5,563 nt of DNA. Origin: Bacillota bacterium (lineage in GTDB: Bacteria > Bacillota > Clostridia > Tissierellales > Sedimentibacteraceae). Numbering within the stretch: the stretch's first letter is position 1; every line of letters begins with the position of its first letter. Of this stretch, positions 5,347-5,563 are shown one piece after another. The stretch is from assembly GCA_029239575.1 (NCBI GenBank), contig JARBUP010000198.1, forward strand, positions 1 to 5,563, read 5' to 3'. The notes below the pieces were generated by a model that had not been told where the DNA came from, did no database searches, and saw only the letters and a list, made by a program, of their open reading frames with translations. The position numbers were made by a program, and so were the translations under genes.

Positions 5347-5563
5347 TTAATCCACCTGTTTATTAAATGACTGAATGATAAGTTCCATAACATCATTCAA
5401 CTGTCCTTCATTTTCTAATCCAACCTCTATATCACCATTACCCCATCTTCCTTTGTCCGTAACATCTGTGCACAAATTTTTAGGATCGATAATTTCACTA
5501 AACTTCATATTGAGTGAAAGTCTTAATCTTGACTTCTGAGGTACTATATCAATAAAATTAGTA
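5347..5563 (-). CDS. DUF5655/COG3586-type protein (C-terminal fragment, cut by window edge)
   Basis: Seventy-one codons and a TAA stop (5349-5347) are open up to the right edge. The fragment includes FIDIVPQKSRLRLSLNMKF, then a C-T-DVTDKGRWGNGDIEVGL segment, and a final helix ending MELIIQSFNKQVD. I recognise this as the C-terminus of DUF5655 (COG3586, labelled 'predicted transport protein'), whose conserved ending has the same VPQKSRLRLSLN and GRWGNGD blocks. The family occurs alone or as a C-terminal module on larger proteins, including DUF262/DUF1524 (GmrSD-like) restriction-type proteins; its biochemical role is not established. The N-terminal architecture is outside the window. It is on the same strand as prmA but separated by 165 bases containing a strong promoter, so it is probably a different unit. 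Confidence 0.8.
   Translation of the reverse strand, partial: TNFIDIVPQKSRLRLSLNMKFSEIIDPKNLCTDVTDKGRWGNGDIEVGLENEGQLNDVMELIIQSFNKQVD

Overview
The window is AT-rich DNA from a low-GC Firmicute, most likely an anaerobic Clostridia/Tissierellia-type bacterium. The reasons are the base composition, strong AGGAGG-type ribosome binding sites, an S-layer-homology (SLH) lipoprotein, and genes (hemW, prmA, rsmE) that usually cluster near the hrcA-grpE-dnaK-dnaJ heat-shock block in this group. I cannot name the genus. Every recognisable gene is on the minus strand, so transcription runs from high to low coordinates.

Right edge (about 5562 to 5347): the last 71 codons of a DUF5655/COG3586-type protein. 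A near-consensus promoter (5266-5294) follows and starts the next unit: prmA (ribosomal protein L11 methyltransferase, 5181-4207), a three-repeat SLH lipoprotein (4124-3348), and rsmE (16S rRNA m3U1498 methyltransferase, 3273-2539). prmA and rsmE both modify the ribosome and are commonly adjacent in Clostridia. Here the cell-envelope lipoprotein gene separates them. A perfect 53-nt hairpin (3291-3343), much more GC-rich than its surroundings, sits between the lipoprotein stop codon and the rsmE ribosome binding site. A probable intrinsic terminator (2342-2369) ends the unit.

Middle (1523-2538): about 1 kb of very AT-rich DNA without a credible gene. It holds the rsmE terminator, one copy of a 25-nt dispersed repeat, a degenerate direct repeat, an 18-bp palindrome, and a 7-bp-stem inverted repeat upstream of the next gene.

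Left part: a sodium/proton-coupled dicarboxylate/amino-acid symporter of the DAACS (GltP/GltPh) family (1522-296), with a strong intrinsic terminator (216-249). The second copy of the 25-nt repeat (181-205) lies just beyond it. At the left edge, 103-1 encodes the first 34 residues of HemW, the radical-SAM haem chaperone, identified by its CxxxCxxC cluster motif.

Most of the window is conserved housekeeping. The items most worth a second look are the perfect hairpin in the rsmE leader, the SLH lipoprotein inserted between two ribosome methyltransferase genes, and the two-copy dispersed repeat. I did not find a convincing new multi-gene system.
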